Assembly: GCF_030252425.1 (NCBI RefSeq)
Contig: NZ_CP126994.1
Coordinates: 4,149,001 to 4,213,000 of the forward strand
Direction of reading: 5' to 3'
Length of the DNA: 64,000 bases
Source: Acidisoma sp. PAMC 29798
Lineage (GTDB): Bacteria > Pseudomonadota > Alphaproteobacteria > Acetobacterales > Acetobacteraceae
Shown here: positions 1-9,614 of the stretch, piece after piece
Position numbering within the stretch: position 1 is the first letter of the stretch
Layout: each line of letters begins with the position of its first letter
The notes under the pieces: generated by a model
Databases searched by the model: none
The model's input: only the letters and a program-made list of their open reading frames with translations
Told to the model about the DNA's origin: nothing
Translations under genes and position numbers: made by a program

Positions 1-1
1 C

Positions 2-55
2 AATTACGCCGAGGCGCGGGAAATTCCGATCGGCGCCTCCGCCCCCGAGGCGTAA
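2..55 (+). CDS. C-terminal fragment of an unidentified protein (partial)
   Basis: An open frame enters from the left edge and stops at TAA 53-55. Only 17 residues are visible (ending in GASAPEA), too few to name the product. It is followed by two hairpins before the minus-strand acylphosphatase, which fits the end of a plus-strand gene converging on that gene. It could also be chance open sequence. Confidence 0.4.
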   Translation, partial: NYAEAREIPIGASAPEA

Positions 56-92
56 GGCTGGATAGGTAGGCTTGGCCGTCGGCCAAGATTGT

Positions 93-122
93 CGTCATGC
101 TCTGCCTTCGCAGAGCATGACG
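93..122. repeat. Perfect 13-bp hairpin, REP-like or terminator
   Basis: A perfect 13-bp inverted repeat with a CTTC tetraloop (arms 93-105 and 110-122) lies in the convergent gap between the partial gene at the left edge and acyP. A smaller hairpin (CTTGGCCGTCGGCCAAG) lies just before it at 71-87. No T-run follows, so it may be a repetitive palindrome more than a classical terminator. Its CGTCAT...ATGACG ends resemble the larger palindrome at 10581-10681. Confidence 0.6.
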
Positions 123-143
123 GTGTAGATGGGGCGGTTCGCC

Positions 144-419
144 CTACTCCCCCAACCGCAACCGAAACCCCGGTTCCTCCGGCGGTTCGGCTTTTTCTTC
201 GACAATGCTCTCCACCTGAGCAAAGCGCGGGCCACGTCTACACGCCCGCGCCAATTCCTCCACGGCATCGGCGGTGCCGCTGATCAGAGCCTCCACTGTG
301 CCATTGGCGCGATTGCGCACCCAGCCATCGACGCCCATGGCGGTCGCCTCGGTCACCATCCAGTCGCGAAACCCAACGCCCTGAACGCGGCCGGAGATGA
401 TGAGATGCTTGGCGCTCAT
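144..419 (-). CDS. acyP: Acylphosphatase
   Basis: This 91-residue protein has the usual length and the acylphosphatase signature near its N-terminus: a GRVQGVGFRDW segment supplies the phosphate-binding loop and catalytic Arg, and GWVRNRANGTVEA contains the catalytic Asn. Family members hydrolyse acyl phosphates such as carbamoyl or acetyl phosphate in the cytoplasm. Its ATG overlaps the stop of the upstream ATP12-family gene by 4 bases (ATGA), so the two are probably translationally coupled at the 3' end of a minus-strand operon. Confidence 0.93.
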   Translation of the reverse strand: MSAKHLIISGRVQGVGFRDWMVTEATAMGVDGWVRNRANGTVEALISGTADAVEELARACRRGPRFAQVESIVEEKAEPPEEPGFRLRLGE

Positions 420-1132
420 GCCGCACCCCGTGTCAGCCTGACATAAGTCGCGGCGGCACTGACGTCATCGCCCGCGCGCGCCCGATGCGCCGCCGCATCC
501 TCATCCCGGCCCCAACGCTCCTCCTGATAGAGCTCGTCAATGACAGACAGCCCATAGGCCTCCGTCGCGTTCATCTCGCCTTCGATGATGGCTAAGCCCA
601 GGACCAAGCTGCCCAGCACCGGCACCATCACGCCCAACGCCGCCAGGGCATGGGCATCCTGCGCCGCCACGGCGGCGGCGAGGGCGGCCAAAGCCTGCGG
701 ACTCTGATCGATGAAGCCAATGCCGCGCGTGACCAGAAGGGCCGCGCCGTAGCGCTTCTCCGCCCAGTCGAGCCAAGGCTGCCAGGCGGCATCCTGCTGG
801 GCGAGCAGCGCGGGCGTCGCCTCCGCCCGGTAGCAAAGCAGATCGGCACGCGCATAGGCCGCGATCGCCGCCGCCGTCTCAGCCGGGGCGGGTGCGATGC
901 GCAGGGTCGCCGTCGCCGCAAGCTGAGTCATGGGTAGCAGCCCCGGCGTCACGGTCGCCCCCTTGGCACCGCCGCCCGCCTGATCCCATTCGTCCACAAT
1001 CGCCTCCGCGAGGGGCCGATGCGCCAGCGCCAGGCTCTCGCCACCCGGAAGCCGCATCGGCTTGCCGTCGAGCAGGACCGAGAAGCGGCCCTCGGCCTCG
1101 GCCAGTGCGGCGCGGTCCCAAAAGCGCTTCAT
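416..1132 (-). CDS. ATP12-family F1-ATPase assembly chaperone
   Basis: This 238-residue protein matches the ATP12 chaperone family (PF07542), found in mitochondria and alphaproteobacteria, where it helps the alpha subunit of F1-ATPase assemble. Recognisable parts are the N-terminal KRFWDRAALAEAEGRFSVLLDGKPM segment read in pieces (KRFWDRA, then LLDGKPMRLP), the central YARADLLCYRAE block, and the C-terminal LYQEERWGRDEDAAAH block. It overlaps the gene before it (AsmA) and the gene after it (acylphosphatase) by 4 bases each, which makes a tight three-gene unit. Assignment is by whole-protein resemblance. Confidence 0.88.
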   Translation of the reverse strand: MKRFWDRAALAEAEGRFSVLLDGKPMRLPGGESLALAHRPLAEAIVDEWDQAGGGAKGATVTPGLLPMTQLAATATLRIAPAPAETAAAIAAYARADLLCYRAEATPALLAQQDAAWQPWLDWAEKRYGAALLVTRGIGFIDQSPQALAALAAAVAAQDAHALAALGVMVPVLGSLVLGLAIIEGEMNATEAYGLSVIDELYQEERWGRDEDAAAHRARAGDDVSAAATYVRLTRGAA

Positions 1133-3720
1133 TGCCCGTTGATCAGTTGCTGCAACAGGTTGATCGGCTTCTGCAAGACGCCGCCGGGGCCGCCATCCTC
1201 GGGCGCCGGGCCAGGCTGACCGTTGCGCGCCAAAGCCAGCGCCGGGCCACAGGCGTTGGACGCGGGCGTGGCCTTGCGCTTATTGCCGAGCAGAGATTGC
1301 AGGAAGCCGTTCAGCCCATTGGTATGAGATTGGTCGTCGATCGTGACGCTGCCCGAGCTGGCCAGATGCGGCGCCGCGAAGGTGCCGTTCACGGTGACGG
1401 GCACGCTGACATCCGTCTGGCCCAGCCGCAGCTCCGGCTTCAGGGCAAGAGCCAGACCCTCGGTGCCGAAGTTCACAACGCCCGTGCCTTGCATCAGCAG
1501 GTTGCTGGTATCGAGCACCAGCGCACCCACGGTCGCGAGGCCGTTGATGGCATCCAGGCGCAGGGCGAAGCAGCGCACGGCCACATTGCCCGCCGCCGTC
1601 AGCAGCTCCGGCGGCAGCACGCGCGCGGCCCGCAAGGCGGGACCCGCGAGACCCGCGAGCGCGCGACCATCGACCACGCCATTGACGGTCGAAATGCCGA
1701 TCGGCCCGCTGAGCGTCGCGGCCATCGCGCGGGTGGTGCCACCCGTGGCGGTGAGATTGGCGAAGCCGGAGGCGAGGCCGCTCGCCGCCTGGGGCCCACC
1801 GAGTGCGGCCAGAAGTGGGGCGATCGCGATGGCCTGAGCCTGACCGGACAGCGCGAGGCGCGGCACCGGGCCATGCGCATCCAGCGTTCCGGCGAGCGCC
1901 ACCGCGCCACCGGGGATGACGACGGAGGAGGGCGCGAGAGACAGCACGCCATCGGCTAGGGTCGCTTGCGCGACCAAAGCCCGATACTCGGCGCCGCCGT
2001 AGCGAAGGCTGGCGAAGGCGACGCCGATCGTGCCGTCCATGGCACGCAGACCGGCCACGGGCAAAGGCAGATCCGGGATCAGCCGCGCTTGCGTCTTCAC
2101 GGGTAGTGGCGCGGGGGTCGCTGGCGCAGCAGCCACGGTGGCCGGCGCAGCGGTTGGTGCACTGATGCCACGCAAGGCATCGACGTCCAGGCGAGTCGAT
2201 CGCAGCGCCGCCACCACCTTCGTGCGCGCGCCATAGGTCATGCCGAACTGGCCCTCCAGATCGCCTTCCGGCGCCGTCAGGTTCAGTGCCGTGAGACTAA
2301 AACCCTGGCCGAAGCCCTGGGCCGCGTCGTTCAGCTTCGCGGTGCCGGCGAGCGTCGTGAAACGCGGCAGTGGCGTTCCGGCGAGCGGGGACAGCACGCT
2401 GAGATCGGCGATCTGCGTGGCGACGGTCAGGTCCGCACCGCGCAACGTCCGGGGTGCGGCGATGGTGCCGGTCAGATGCAGGTTGGACTGTGCCGCGCTT
2501 AGCATGAGATCGACGGGGTATCCCGGCGCTGGGATCGCCGGCGCCAGAAGACCGCCCAAGGGCCCGATGCTGCCGGACAGGGTGAAGGCGAGGCCACCGC
2601 GCTCACCCAGAATATCGATCGTCACCGGCTGATCCAGCGCGGGCGTGATCATCGACAGGCTGTCGAGCTTCAGCCCGTGTGCCAGGCTATCGAGATCCGA
2701 GGCCTGGGCCTGCACGGTCAGGTTGGTGATGCGGGGCAGCGGCTGGCCGGTATCCGCTACATTGGCTGCCACCATCAGCCCATGGATGGGCGGCAGCGGC
2801 GCTGTGCCGGCGGGCAGCAAGGGGTTCAGTGCCTCCAGCACCGGCGCGCTGCCGTGTAGGGCGATGGCATAGCCATGCCCATGCAGCGGATCGGTGATCG
2901 AGCCTTCCGCCAGCACCGAGGCACCGGCTGCGGCGAGTGTCAGGTGCAGCGGCCAGGCGCTACGGTCATCGGGATTCGTCAAATGCGCAAAGGGTCCGGT
3001 GGTGCCGGACAGCGTCACCGCCGTGCCTTGCCAGGTCGCATCGGCGGCCACCGTCATCGGCAGCGTATCCGGCGCGGCGGTCCCGGCAGACTGCGCCGCG
3101 AGCGTCGCATGGGCGAGGTCAAGCGCGGCGGTCTTGCCGCTGCGGTCGTCCTTCCAGGTGAGATGACCGTTGGTGATCTCCAAAGCGTCGATCGTCACGC
3201 GCCACGGGGCGCCGGTTTGATCCGTGCCGACCTGGAGGTTGCTCGATGGCGCGGCGCCGGACTGTGTGGAGTCTTGACGCTGGAACAGCCAGTTCGGCCG
3301 ACCGTCGGCGGTGCGTTCCAGCAGAATGGACGGGCCACGAAGAACCAGATTTTGGATCTCGATCCGATGTTGCAGGAAGGGCAGCAGCGCCACCCGCGTT
3401 TCGATCTCATCGATCCGCGCCATGTCGGGCGCCGAGGCGCCGGGGATATTCGCGAGCCTTACATCCCGCGCCGTGACCGTGGGGATCCAGGACAGCTTGA
3501 CCGCCAGCGGGCCGGCAAAGGTCACGTCCCGCCCGGTCGCCTGCTTCACCACCGCAGCGATGCGGTCCTTATAGGCGTTGGGGTCGAAGGTCAGGAACGC
3601 CGCCACCGCCGCCGCGATCGGCACGACGATGATCAGCAGGATGACGATGAGGATTAAACGCCGCACTCTGTGGCGACGACGACGGACAGGGACAACGAGT
3701 GGCTCGGGCGTATCGTTCAT
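1129..3720 (-). CDS. AsmA-family envelope protein
   Basis: This 863-residue protein has an Arg-rich N-terminus followed by one hydrophobic segment at about residues 20-45. The remainder is a long beta-rich periplasmic region with an AsmA-like N-terminal motif (FLTFDPNAYKDRIAAVVKQ). AsmA/TamB relatives form long grooves thought to move phospholipids or affect outer-membrane biogenesis. A C-terminal segment (residues ~640-790) resembles the AsmA_2 block, with a NVAVRCFALR stretch. It shares a 4-base overlap with the ATP12 gene and is first in that unit. Its substrate cannot be told from sequence. Confidence 0.85.
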   Translation of the reverse strand: MNDTPEPLVVPVRRRRHRVRRLILIVILLIIVVPIAAAVAAFLTFDPNAYKDRIAAVVKQATGRDVTFAGPLAVKLSWIPTVTARDVRLANIPGASAPDMARIDEIETRVALLPFLQHRIEIQNLVLRGPSILLERTADGRPNWLFQRQDSTQSGAAPSSNLQVGTDQTGAPWRVTIDALEITNGHLTWKDDRSGKTAALDLAHATLAAQSAGTAAPDTLPMTVAADATWQGTAVTLSGTTGPFAHLTNPDDRSAWPLHLTLAAAGASVLAEGSITDPLHGHGYAIALHGSAPVLEALNPLLPAGTAPLPPIHGLMVAANVADTGQPLPRITNLTVQAQASDLDSLAHGLKLDSLSMITPALDQPVTIDILGERGGLAFTLSGSIGPLGGLLAPAIPAPGYPVDLMLSAAQSNLHLTGTIAAPRTLRGADLTVATQIADLSVLSPLAGTPLPRFTTLAGTAKLNDAAQGFGQGFSLTALNLTAPEGDLEGQFGMTYGARTKVVAALRSTRLDVDALRGISAPTAAPATVAAAPATPAPLPVKTQARLIPDLPLPVAGLRAMDGTIGVAFASLRYGGAEYRALVAQATLADGVLSLAPSSVVIPGGAVALAGTLDAHGPVPRLALSGQAQAIAIAPLLAALGGPQAASGLASGFANLTATGGTTRAMAATLSGPIGISTVNGVVDGRALAGLAGPALRAARVLPPELLTAAGNVAVRCFALRLDAINGLATVGALVLDTSNLLMQGTGVVNFGTEGLALALKPELRLGQTDVSVPVTVNGTFAAPHLASSGSVTIDDQSHTNGLNGFLQSLLGNKRKATPASNACGPALALARNGQPGPAPEDGGPGGVLQKPINLLQQLINGQ

Positions 3721-3745
3721 GCGCCCTCTTTACCATGCCGCCGCT

Positions 3746-4546
3746 TTAGGGGGAGGGCTCCGCCGCCTTCACCACGCGCCAGCGGTCTTCCATCTCGTCG
3801 AGACTGGCCTCCGACGGCGCCCGACCTTCGGCCGCCAAAAGCGCTTCCATGCCCTGAAAGCGCCGGGTGAACTTGGCGTTGGCGGCGCGCAGTGTGGCCT
3901 CGCTATCCAGACCCAGCTTGCGGCACAGATTGGCCATCACGAACATGAGATCGCCCATCTCATCCGCCAAACGGTCAGAGTTGCCGGCGGGCAACTCGGC
4001 CCGCAATTCGGCAACCTCTTCCTCCAGCTTGGCGAAGACACCGTCGAGGCTGGGCCAATCGAACCCCACCCGCGCCGCGCGGGCGGAGAGTTTTTGCGCA
4101 CGCGTCAGCGCCGGCAGCGTCACCGCCACACCGTCCAAAGCACTACTCGCCTCGGGCGCTTTGGCGGCGCGCTCGGCCGCCTTTTGGGCTTCCCAAGCGA
4201 CATTTTGCGCCGCTTCGTCGCGCGGCGCGCTAGCGCCAAAGACATGCGGATGGCGGCGTTCCATCTTCGTGGAAATGGCAGTCGCCACATCCGCGAAGTC
4301 GAACATGCCGGCCTCCTCGGCCATGCGGGCATGGAACACGACCTGGAACAGCAGGTCACCTAACTCGTCGCGCAGTTCAGCGGCGTCACCGCCCTCGATC
4401 GCCTGCGCGACCTCGTAGGCTTCCTCGATCGTATAGGGCGCGATGGTGCGGAAGGTCTGGGCGCGATCCCAGGGGCACCCTCGCGCCGGGTCGCGCAGCC
4501 GCGCCATCACATCGAGCAGCGAGCGAAGCGACTCTTCCGCCGTCAT
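3746..4546 (-). CDS. mazG: Nucleoside triphosphate pyrophosphohydrolase MazG
   Basis: The protein is 266 residues and has two MazG folds. The first starts at about residue 10 with [15 protein letters not shown] and [13 protein letters not shown] and carries the metal-binding EExxE and DELGD residues. The second (about 150-235) has [12 protein letters not shown] and [12 protein letters not shown]. MazG hydrolyses NTPs and dNTPs to monophosphates, a housecleaning role. The length and two-domain build match full-length MazG. It overlaps the NAD kinase stop by 4 bases, suggesting coupled translation. Confidence 0.95.
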   Translation of the reverse strand: MTAEESLRSLLDVMARLRDPARGCPWDRAQTFRTIAPYTIEEAYEVAQAIEGGDAAELRDELGDLLFQVVFHARMAEEAGMFDFADVATAISTKMERRHPHVFGASAPRDEAAQNVAWEAQKAAERAAKAPEASSALDGVAVTLPALTRAQKLSARAARVGFDWPSLDGVFAKLEEEVAELRAELPAGNSDRLADEMGDLMFVMANLCRKLGLDSEATLRAANAKFTRRFQGMEALLAAEGRAPSEASLDEMEDRWRVVKAAEPSP

Positions 4547-5307
4547 GCGGCAAATTGTTCGGCCAGGATGCGCTCGGACAGCCCGTGGTCGGGGTCGAAC
4601 AGCACCGTCACCGCGATGCTACGCTCCTCACTGACGGCCACCGAGACGACGCGCCGGACTTCGAAGGAATCCGCCACGGCGGCGACCGGGCGCTTCTCGC
4701 CTTCCAAGACCTCGAACAACACATCGGCCGAGCTTGGTAGCAAGGCGCCGCGCCAACGCCGAGGGCGAAAGGCGCTGATCGGCGTCAGTGGCAGAAGATT
4801 GGCCGATAGCGGCACGATCGGCCCATGCGCGGACAGGTTATAGGCGGTGGAGCCTGCGGGCGTGGAAATCAGGATGCCGTCGCACATCAATTCCGGCAGC
4901 CGCACCCGGCCATCCACCGAGACGCGGATTTTGGCGGTTTGGCGAAGCTGGCGCAGCAGGCTGACCTCGTTCAGGGCCAAAGCCTCCTCGACCGAGCCGG
5001 TCTGGGTCACCGCATGCATGCGCAGGGGATGCAGCACCGCGCCCTGGGAGGCTGCGAGGCGCTCGACCAGGCCTTCCTCCTCGAAACCGTTCATGAGGAA
5101 ACCGACCGAGCCGCAGTTCATGCCATAGACCGGCGTCGGTCGGCCGAGCACGCTGTGCATCGTCTCCAGCATGAAACCGTCCCCGCCAAGCGCGACCACC
5201 ACCTGGGCTTCCGCCAGCGGCACATTGCCGTAACGCGCCGTCAACCGCGCCATGCCCTGCTGTGCGGTGGGGGAGGAGGAGGCGACGATGGCGATCTTCG
5301 TCAGCAC
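4543..5307 (-). CDS. nadK: NAD kinase
   Basis: It makes NADP from NAD and ATP. The family motifs are the glycine-rich [11 protein letters not shown] and the [10 protein letters not shown] segment that contacts NAD, plus a later [16 protein letters not shown] block. I place the start at a GTG (5307-5305), giving [12 protein letters not shown] and 254 residues, the usual alphaproteobacterial length. The alternative is GTG 5376-5374, which overlaps the upstream stop as GTGA and would add 23 residues. Neither has a strong ribosome-binding site. An ATG further upstream would run deep into the preceding gene and is rejected. Confidence 0.9.
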   Translation of the reverse strand: MLTKIAIVASSSPTAQQGMARLTARYGNVPLAEAQVVVALGGDGFMLETMHSVLGRPTPVYGMNCGSVGFLMNGFEEEGLVERLAASQGAVLHPLRMHAVTQTGSVEEALALNEVSLLRQLRQTAKIRVSVDGRVRLPELMCDGILISTPAGSTAYNLSAHGPIVPLSANLLPLTPISAFRPRRWRGALLPSSADVLFEVLEGEKRPVAAVADSFEVRRVVSVAVSEERSIAVTVLFDPDHGLSERILAEQFAA

Positions 5308-5372
5308 CGTGCCGCCAAGCACGTAGTCGAGGGCGAGCGGCGGCCCTGTGCGCGCGAGGGACTGGGTGACGC

Positions 5373-6209
5373 TCACGCCAGAACCCGGTGCGCGAGGACC
5401 GGCATGTCCCGCCGCACACGTTCGGTGAGGGATCGGTCGATCCGCGCCGTCGCCCAGCCGGTGCCGTCCGAGGCGCGGGCAATGACGAGGCCCCAAGGGT
5501 CGCAGATCATGGAGTGACCATAGGTCATCCGCGTTTCGCGATTGCCATCGACGTGGCGGCCGAAGCAGGCGGGGGCGGCCAGCCAACACTGCGTCTCGAT
5601 CGCGCGGGCGCGCAACAGAACTTCCCAATGGTCCTTTCCCGTCTGCAGGGTGAAGGCGGCGGGCAGGAAGATGACCTCCGCCCCCGCTTGCCGCAGCTTG
5701 AGGAAAAGCTCGGGGAAGCGAATGTCGTAGCAGATGGCCAGCCCGAAGATGACGTCATGGGCTTCCCAGGTCACGACCTCGGTGCCGCTCCCGAAGACGG
5801 CGCTTTCCCGGTAGCCCTGGCCATCGGGCGTGACGATGTCGAAGAGGTGCATCTTGCGGTAGCGCGCGACTTCGCTGCCGTCCGGCCGGAACACGATGGT
5901 GGTGTTGAACAGCGTGTCGCCCACCCGCTCGGCGATCGACCCGCCATGGATATGGATGGCATTGGCCCGCGCCACTTCCCGCAGGAACTCATAGGCCGTT
6001 CCGCCGGTATCGTTGGAGCCGAGCGCCGGCAGTTCTTCCGCTTCCCGAAATTTCGTCTCCCGATCGCCGCCGAGGCAGGACCACATTTCCGGCAAGGCAA
6101 CGATACGCGGTCGGCCATCCGCCAATGCGCCTTGGATCAGACCACGGGCCTGAGCGATGTTCTGCGCCTTATCGGCGCCCGGGCACATCTGGATGACGCT
6201 CATGCGCAA
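5373..6209 (-). CDS. Carbon-nitrogen hydrolase (nitrilase superfamily, Nit-type amidase)
   Basis: A 278-residue nitrilase-superfamily enzyme with the complete catalytic triad: Glu41 in LPEMW, Lys119 in RYRKMHLFD and Cys160 in [10 protein letters not shown]. The RKMHLFD and CYDIRFPE contexts are those of the Nit1/Nit2/YafV-like branch, whose best known activities are removal of deaminated glutathione or omega-amides. The exact substrate is inferred and uncertain. It precedes nadK with a possible 4-base overlap, in a run of housecleaning enzymes (MazG, NadK, amidase) on the minus strand. Confidence 0.9.
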   Translation of the reverse strand: MRMSVIQMCPGADKAQNIAQARGLIQGALADGRPRIVALPEMWSCLGGDRETKFREAEELPALGSNDTGGTAYEFLREVARANAIHIHGGSIAERVGDTLFNTTIVFRPDGSEVARYRKMHLFDIVTPDGQGYRESAVFGSGTEVVTWEAHDVIFGLAICYDIRFPELFLKLRQAGAEVIFLPAAFTLQTGKDHWEVLLRARAIETQCWLAAPACFGRHVDGNRETRMTYGHSMICDPWGLVIARASDGTGWATARIDRSLTERVRRDMPVLAHRVLA

Positions 6210-6245
6210 GATCGTGTCTCCTGGTCTATCGAAAGGGCGTCTGCG

Positions 6246-6668
6246 TCAAAGGCGCGGTTCGGCACGGGGTGGGCGCGGATCGTCCCGCGTGGCTCGTGAC
6301 GACCGGGCCAGACGCTCGGTGCCACGGTCGTCGTAACTATAAGGGTCCGGTGCCGGAGGAACCGGTGGCCGGCTATAGGCCGCAGGCGCGACGCCCGCAT
6401 TCGGGCGTGGCGGCAGCGGGTTGGTGTCATAGGCGTCTTCGTCAGGCCGATAATTGCCGCGAACGGGTTCGCCCAGGCGCAGCGACAAGGTGCGGATCTC
6501 GCCCTGGATCTCGTCCAGCCGCGCCTCAATGACGTCAAGCCGGCCTTTCACGCCGATGACGCTGAAGGGCATCAGCAGGAACAACAAGGCGTAGAGGATG
6601 GCCGGAACCAGAACCAGGATCGGCACCCACCAGGGCAGCCACGGAGGAAGCGTGAATGGCAGAGACAT
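6246..6668 (-). CDS. Small membrane protein with proline-rich tail (unknown function)
   Basis: I do not recognise a named family. The 140-residue protein has one strongly hydrophobic segment at about residues 8-37, followed by a helical stretch with heptad-like spacing ([20 protein letters not shown], residues ~45-65). The tail is disordered and rich in Pro, Arg and Asp. This looks like a membrane-anchored coiled-coil protein. It lies 36 bases upstream of the amidase gene on the same strand and may be cotranscribed with it. The start ATG gives the hydrophobic segment directly. Confidence 0.65.
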   Translation of the reverse strand: MSLPFTLPPWLPWWVPILVLVPAILYALLFLLMPFSVIGVKGRLDVIEARLDEIQGEIRTLSLRLGEPVRGNYRPDEDAYDTNPLPPRPNAGVAPAAYSRPPVPPAPDPYSYDDRGTERLARSSRATRDDPRPPRAEPRL

Positions 6669-6776
6669 AGAGCCTCTCTATCAGCAAATCTGCGGCACTG
6701 CGATGGCGTGTATGGGGTGGATCTGCGCGCCCCGTCATGCCACTCCGGGGGCTGATCATCGGAGACACACCGCACC

Positions 6777-7919
6777 ATGCTGCTGCTGATACCGGGTCCC
6801 GTGATGACGCATCCCACCGTGCGCGCCGCCGCCGATCAGGATATCGCGCCCTGGGACAATGAGGTGCGGCAGCGCGTCGCCCATCTGCTGGGCCGCCTGC
6901 GCACGCTCGCCGGTGGTGTGGAGGGCACGCATGTCGCCTTGCCGCTGCCGGGCTCAGGGCATTTCATGGTCGAGGCCGCCATTCGTAGCTTCGTTCTGCC
7001 CGAGCAGGATCAAGGTCATGGCGCCGGCGGCGGCATTCTGATCCCGGCGACGGGACAATATGCTGAGCGGATGATGCGCCTGGCCCGCGAGGCCGGGCGC
7101 CGAGTGACCAGCCTGGGCGCCTCACTCACGCAGCCGCTCGATCCGGCAGCGGTCGAGGCCGCGCTCATCGCCGATCCCACCATCACGCATCTGGGCCTGG
7201 TCTATAGCGAGACGAGCACCGGGGTCATTCATGACCCGGTTCCGATGGGCGCCATGCTACGCCGCCTCGGCCGCCGCATGATCCTGGACGCGGTCTCGGC
7301 CTTCGGCGCCCTGCCGATCGACGTGGCGGCGCATCCCGAGATCGACGCGACCATCTTCACGCCCAACAAGTGCCTAGAAGCCCTGCCCGGCTTCAGCGTC
7401 GCCGTCTGCCCCATCGATCGGCTGATCGCCTGTCATGGCCATGCCGGAAGCTGGTCCTTCGACCTCGGCGATCTGCACCACAACGGCATCGTCAACGGTC
7501 CCGGCGCGGCGCGCTTCACGCCGCCGGCCCAGGCGATGGCGGCCATGGCCGTTGCACTCGACCGGTTGGACGCCGAAGGCGGGCCGCCGGCGCGGCTGGC
7601 ACGCTACCGCGACAATATGGCCACGCTGCGAAGCGGCCTGGAAAGCCTCGGCCTGCGGCTTTGCCTTCCCGCTGACATCCAGGGGCCGATCATCATGAAC
7701 GTGCATGCACCGGCCCATGCGGATTGGGATCTGCAGCGTTTCGTCGATGCCCTCAAGCAGCGCGGCGTAATGATCAGCAACTTCCGCAACACCGTCGAGC
7801 CGAGCATGCGCATCGGTGCCATCGGCGCCATCGACCGCGCCGATATCCTCCGCGCGGTCGCCGCCATGGGAGAGACGCTGGATGCCCTCGGCCTCATGCC
7901 GCTCATGGCCGCAGCATGA
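6777..7919 (+). CDS. PhnW-like class V aminotransferase
   Basis: This 380-residue PLP enzyme resembles 2-aminoethylphosphonate:pyruvate transaminase over its whole length. It opens with [15 protein letters not shown], has a glycine-rich [10 protein letters not shown] loop, SETSTGV, Asp171 in ILDAVSAFG (PLP pyridine contact) and Lys198 in [12 protein letters not shown] (Schiff base). The downstream gene is formate-THF ligase, overlapped as ATGA, and no phosphonate genes are visible. A serine/alanine-glyoxylate or other amino-donor role in one-carbon metabolism is therefore an alternative. Family is confident; substrate is open. Confidence 0.85.
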   Translation: MLLLIPGPVMTHPTVRAAADQDIAPWDNEVRQRVAHLLGRLRTLAGGVEGTHVALPLPGSGHFMVEAAIRSFVLPEQDQGHGAGGGILIPATGQYAERMMRLAREAGRRVTSLGASLTQPLDPAAVEAALIADPTITHLGLVYSETSTGVIHDPVPMGAMLRRLGRRMILDAVSAFGALPIDVAAHPEIDATIFTPNKCLEALPGFSVAVCPIDRLIACHGHAGSWSFDLGDLHHNGIVNGPGAARFTPPAQAMAAMAVALDRLDAEGGPPARLARYRDNMATLRSGLESLGLRLCLPADIQGPIIMNVHAPAHADWDLQRFVDALKQRGVMISNFRNTVEPSMRIGAIGAIDRADILRAVAAMGETLDALGLMPLMAAA

Positions 7920-9592
7920 GCATGGGCCACGACGAGGCCATCGCGCGGGCTTCCACTTTGCGGCCGATCGGGGAGATTGCCGCGCGCGCCGGCATCCCCG
8001 CCGAAGCGCTGGAACCCTATGGCCGCTTCAAGGCCAAGGTGTCGCTCGATTTCGTGGCGGAAACCGAGACCCGGCTCGAGGGCGCGTTGGTTCTCGTCAC
8101 CGGCATCAGCCCGACACCCGCCGGGGAGGGCAAGACCACCACGACCATCGGCCTCGGCGACGCCCTGAACCTCGGCGGCACGCGCACGATGATCTGCCTG
8201 CGGGAGCCGAGCCTCGGTCCCTGCTTCGGCCTCAAGGGCGGCGCCACCGGCGGCGGCCGGGCGCAGGTCGCGCCGATGGACCAGATCAACCTGCATTTCA
8301 CGGGCGATTTCCACGCCATCACCTCGGCCCATAACCTGCTGGCCGCGATGCTCGACAATCATTTGTTCTGGGACAATCCCCTGGGCATCGACCCGCGCCG
8401 CATCCGCTGGCGCCGCGCGCTGGACATGAACGACCGCGCCTTGCGGTCCATCGTCGATAGTCTGGGCGGCATTGCCAATGGCGCCCCGCGCGAAGATGGC
8501 TTCGACATCACGGTCGCTTCCGAGGTGATGGCGATCTTCTGCCTAGCCCGAAATCTGGATGATCTGGTCGAGCGACTGGGCCGCATCGTAGTGGCGGAGC
8601 GGCGGGACGGCAGCGCCGTCACAGCGCGAGACCTCAAAGCCGATGGCGCCATGGCCGCCCTGTTGCGGGACGCGCTGGCGCCGAACCTGGTGCAGACGCT
8701 GGAAGGTTCGCCCGCTCTGGTCCACGGCGGCCCCTTCGCCAATATCGCCCATGGCTGCAATTCCGTGATTGCCACCCGCCTGGGCCTACGGCTCGCCGAT
8801 GTGGTGGTGACGGAAGCGGGCTTCGGGGCCGATCTCGGCGGCGAGAAGTTCCTCGACATCAAGTGCCGCCAGGCGGATTTGCGACCGGATTGCACGGTGA
8901 TCGTGGCCACCATCCGCGCCCTGAAGATGCATGGTGGCGTTGCCAAGACCGACCTCGCCGCACCCGATGTCGCGGCGGTGGAACGCGGCAGCGCCAATCT
9001 GCTGCGGCATATTGAAAACCTCGGCAAGTTCGGCCTGCCGGTGGTGGTCGCCTTGAACCACTTCACGAGCGACACGGAGCAGGAGCGTGCCGCACTCTCC
9101 GCTCTGCTGACGCCGCTTGGCGTCACAGTCGTGCCTTGCACCCATTGGGCCGATGGCGCCGCCGGCGCATCTGCCTTGGCCGAGGTCGTGCGCGGCGTGA
9201 TCGCCCAGAAGCAAGCGCGGTTCGCGCCGCTCTATCCCGACGCCATGCCGCTCGGGGAAAAGATCGCGACCGTGGCGCGCAAGATTTACCGCGCCGAGGG
9301 CATCGATCTGGCGCCCGCCGCTGCCAAGCGCCTGGCGGCGATCGAGGCCGCTGGCTTCGGCCATCTTCCGGTCTGCATCGCCAAGACCCAGTATAGCTTC
9401 AGCGCCGACCCGGCTTTGATGGGCGCGCCGACCGGCCATCGCCTGCCGGTGCGGGAAGTTCGACTTGCAGCCGGAGCCGGCTTCGTTGTCGCCCTCGCCG
9501 GCACCATCATGACGATGCCTGGCCTGCCCCGCGTGCCTGCGGCGGAAGGCATCGGGCTGGACGAGACCGGCCAGATCACCGGACTATTTTGA
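7916..9592 (+). CDS. fhs: Formate-tetrahydrofolate ligase
   Basis: This enzyme makes 10-formyl-THF from formate, ATP and THF in the cytoplasm. I chose the ATG at 7916, overlapping the aminotransferase stop as ATGA, which gives 558 residues, the normal family length. A P-loop ([11 protein letters not shown], residues ~67-77) is followed by the family blocks [36 protein letters not shown] and [15 protein letters not shown]. The C-terminal half has the [15 protein letters not shown] motif. With the preceding aminotransferase it forms a compact one-carbon unit. Confidence 0.97.
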   Translation: MSMGHDEAIARASTLRPIGEIAARAGIPAEALEPYGRFKAKVSLDFVAETETRLEGALVLVTGISPTPAGEGKTTTTIGLGDALNLGGTRTMICLREPSLGPCFGLKGGATGGGRAQVAPMDQINLHFTGDFHAITSAHNLLAAMLDNHLFWDNPLGIDPRRIRWRRALDMNDRALRSIVDSLGGIANGAPREDGFDITVASEVMAIFCLARNLDDLVERLGRIVVAERRDGSAVTARDLKADGAMAALLRDALAPNLVQTLEGSPALVHGGPFANIAHGCNSVIATRLGLRLADVVVTEAGFGADLGGEKFLDIKCRQADLRPDCTVIVATIRALKMHGGVAKTDLAAPDVAAVERGSANLLRHIENLGKFGLPVVVALNHFTSDTEQERAALSALLTPLGVTVVPCTHWADGAAGASALAEVVRGVIAQKQARFAPLYPDAMPLGEKIATVARKIYRAEGIDLAPAAAKRLAAIEAAGFGHLPVCIAKTQYSFSADPALMGAPTGHRLPVREVRLAAGAGFVVALAGTIMTMPGLPRVPAAEGIGLDETGQITGLF

Positions 9593-9614
9593 GATATCAC
9601 CCTAGGAACGCGCC

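Noticed and set aside
892-1959. 355-codon plus-strand frame opposite AsmA
   Set aside because: Shadow of the AsmA gene in another frame; Arg/Gly-rich.
5308-5628. Longer NAD kinase with 107 extra residues
   Set aside because: The extension lies inside the amidase gene, in another frame, with Arg/Pro-rich shadow composition.
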